NCBI GenBank assembly: GCA_024681875.1
Contig: JAILAA010000151.1
Location: 1 to 7,467, forward strand
Reading direction: 5' to 3'
From: Prevotella sp.
GTDB lineage: Bacteria; Bacteroidota; Bacteroidia; Bacteroidales; Bacteroidaceae
Length of the DNA: 7,467 bases
Translations under genes and position numbers: made by a program
Part shown: one piece after another, positions 7,001 through 7,467 of the stretch
Layout of the letters: the number at the start of each line of letters is the position of its first letter
How positions within the stretch are numbered: the first letter of the stretch is position 1
Notes under the pieces: model-generated
The model's database searches: none
What the model was told of the DNA's origin: nothing
What the model saw: the letters and a program-made list of their open reading frames with translations, nothing else

Positions 7001-7096
7001 TTGTGCATTCGTCTTCGAAGGCTGACCGGCAAACACATTCACCGTCTGCTCCACCGCCTCCGTCTGGTATTGTTGTATCTTAAACTTAAACTTCAT
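4031..7096 (-). CDS. res: Type III restriction enzyme, Res subunit (helicase-nuclease)
   Basis: 1021 residues, complete. It is the motor and nuclease subunit of a type III restriction enzyme. With Mod it uses ATP to communicate between inversely oriented unmethylated sites and cuts ~25-27 bp from one of them (family knowledge). Visible SF2 motifs: Walker A ETGTGKT (100-106, K105); motif II DEPQ (231-234); motif III SAT (257-259); motif IV region KTLSLFFIDEV (412-422); motif V ALREGWDNPNV (537-547); motif VI QEVGRGLR (564-571). The C-terminal nuclease shows PD at 949-950 and ETK at 969-971, the PD-(D/E)XK triad being D950, E969 and K971. All key residues are present, so it looks active. The start ATG (7094-7096) overlaps the mod stop as ATGA, indicating translational coupling. 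Residues 427-440 are a repeat-encoded insertion, so the protein is slightly longer than it would otherwise be. The gene converges on the GH43 gene and looks lower in G+C than it. Confidence 0.97.
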   Translation of the reverse strand: MKFKFKIQQYQTEAVEQTVNVFAGQPSKTNAQYRRDLGKTAGRIVYDEDYVGWRNADVELTDKQLLENIKQLQVDGNIPQSKLLVKQDGLGACSLDIEMETGTGKTYVYIKTMFEMNKRYGWSKFIVVVPSIAIREGVHKSFTMLEDHFMELYGKKARFFIYDSSNLTQIDSFSSDAAINVMIINTQAFARDFKEDAKNKVSLILYTKRDDFQSRRPIDVIAANRPIIIMDEPQKMEGAATQRALKNFKPLFVLNYSATHKTSHNCIYALDAYDAYRQRLVKKIQVKGITLQNLMGAQAYIYFDSIILSKNKAPEVKLEIEVQGANNARRQTIKFSQGDSLYDASKLPAYKEFVITDINVNTNTVYFRNGDHLRKGEVMGDVSEKTIQQVQIRETVKSHFEKERQLYQQGIKTLSLFFIDEVANYRSLTPAPSPNGEGSSQKGWLAKAFEEEYNRYLNENLSLFEDDYQRYLRRFTADQVHNGYFSIDKKTGNYINSEVKRGESFSSDISAYDLILKDKERLLSFDEPTRFIFSHSALREGWDNPNVFQICTLRHANSATAKRQEVGRGLRICVDQQGNRMDAERLGDAVHDINKLTVIANESYSTFVDDLQKDTREALRERPTVATVAYFEGKTFMLGTERYTISNQEAASIVSYLFDNDYTDKKGNILPAYHTDMEQGTLAPLGKKLHPIGEQVHKLIQGIFDPSALDGMIENGNEKAEVVNEKLNDNAAKDEFKRLWAEINHRYVYTVHYDSEELIKKSIAAIDKDLTVTQMKYVVTTGEQGNDDLDFTGEQTTSRKTLREVSTSTVPYDLVGDIARGATLTRKTVVRILKGILPARLMLFKNNPEVFIRKVIKLIKEQKATMIVEHISYNRTEQTYDTDIFTQEKSRQTVDKAYPAKKHILDYVFTDSKGERQFAEDLDKAEEVCVYARLPRSFQIPTPVGNYAPDWAIAFNDHAGVKHIFFIAETKGSMDSMQLKGIERAKIDCAKKLFNSVSTSKVRYHEVNGYNEMLDAINGLM
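5780..5824 (-). repeat. GC-rich palindromic repeat inserted in frame within res
   Basis: A perfect 9-bp stem cccctctcc/ggagagggg (5783-5791 and 5796-5804, loop attc) is followed by a G-rich tract and gaggcttctgta. Read on the coding strand it gives SLTPAPSPNGEGSS (residues 427-440), a low-complexity peptide between VANYR and QKGWLAKAFEEEYNRYL. I recognise the LTPAPSPNGEG string as a product of a dispersed repeat seen in many unrelated proteins. The plus-strand layout matches 851-890 in the intergenic region: C-rich arm, short loop, G-rich arm, ctgta end. Both lie in the same orientation on the plus strand. Confidence 0.8.
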
Positions 7097-7467
7097 AATA
7101 TCCGTCTGATGGTGTCTTTGCTATAGTGCTCGAATATCTGCTCGAAGTTGTCTGCCACGTTGTCGTTGGCGAGGCTCTTGTCGCGCATCACGAAGTAATA
7201 AGGATGTTGCTTGGCTATCTCAGTGATGGTGGTCTCGTTTACGTTCTCGTCGAAGCAAGCCAATAGGTAGCCGTCAGCCACGTTCCATACGGTCTTGCCT
7301 GCAATCTCTTTCTTTTCAATCTTTGCAGAGAGTTCGATACCCAATTCTATCATAGCTTGGAACAGTAGGTCTTCTTCTGTACGGTCAGGCTTGATGTTGT
7401 CCTCAAACAAGTCTCGCTCGTTAAAGTCAGCAGGGGTATAGTAGACATCCTGCATGTTCGAGGAGTC
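7093..7467 (-). CDS. mod: Type III DNA-methyltransferase, Mod subunit, C-terminal part (5' end outside window)
   Basis: The frame is open from the right edge to a TGA at 7095-7093, giving 124 residues. An ATG occurs at 7455-7453, but the frame continues upstream as DSSN, and DSSNMQDVYY reads as internal Mod sequence, so this ATG is not taken as the start. The fragment carries stretches typical of the end of type III Mod proteins: MQDVYYTPADF, KPDRTEEDLLFQAMIELG, GKTVWNVADGYLLACFD, KQHPYYFVMRDKSLANDNVADNFEQIF and a final SKDTIRRIL. Mod recognises a short asymmetric site, methylates adenine on one strand and is needed by Res for cleavage. Mod proteins are usually ~600-700 residues, so the methyltransferase motifs (DPPY, FxGxG) and the target recognition domain are outside. 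The stop overlaps the res start by ATGA, the usual mod-res order. Confidence 0.93.
   Translation of the reverse strand, partial: DSSNMQDVYYTPADFNERDLFEDNIKPDRTEEDLLFQAMIELGIELSAKIEKKEIAGKTVWNVADGYLLACFDENVNETTITEIAKQHPYYFVMRDKSLANDNVADNFEQIFEHYSKDTIRRIL

Noticed and set aside
6317..7126. Plus-strand 269-codon open frame opposite res
   Set aside because: It is antisense to the conserved helicase motifs of res. The translation is rich in H, L and V with no family resemblance, so it is a shadow frame.

Overview
The window looks like chromosomal DNA from a Bacteroidales bacterium, most likely of the Prevotella/Segatella/Paraprevotella type. This is an inference. It rests on the C-terminal tail of the first protein (NLQGRR...GVNIVNGKKVIVK, an ending I associate with secreted Prevotella proteins), a secreted multidomain GH43 enzyme typical of Bacteroidetes glycan degraders, the lack of strong Shine-Dalgarno sequences, and several GC-rich palindromic repeats of kinds I associate with this phylum.

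Layout, left to right. (1) Positions 2-454 (+) hold the 3' end of a secreted-type protein whose last domain resembles DUF4859. (2) Positions 455-1075 are a 621-bp gap between genes, made almost entirely of two nested inverted-repeat structures: a 320-bp element with perfect 89-bp arms (461-780), and a second element with C-rich/G-rich arms (839-1010) that carries a diverged copy of a module from the first. (3) Positions 1076-3856 (+) encode a 926-residue exported GH43 glycosidase with F5/8C, LamG-like and C-terminal jelly-roll modules. (4) Positions 3857-4030 separate convergent genes and hold a perfect 25-bp inverted repeat plus a small terminator-like hairpin. (5) Positions 7467-4031 (-) hold a type III restriction-modification operon: the 3' end of mod, overlapping by ATGA a complete 1021-residue res.

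The two functional blocks are unrelated. The left part belongs to polysaccharide foraging outside the cytoplasm. The right part is an intracellular defence system in which Mod supplies DNA recognition and methylation and Res supplies the ATP-dependent motor and nuclease. In a few sampled lines the GH43 gene is about 60-65% G+C and res about 47-52%, which fits a separately acquired R-M cassette but is not proof.

The most interesting theme is the repeats. The C/G-rich palindrome between the first two genes has a relative inserted in frame inside res, encoding SLTPAPSPNGEGSS just after the motif IV region. A different C-rich repeat appears to be inserted in frame inside the F5/8C domain of the GH43 enzyme. 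Repeats of the intergenic type therefore seem to have entered two coding sequences here without breaking them. I did not find a new multi-gene system.
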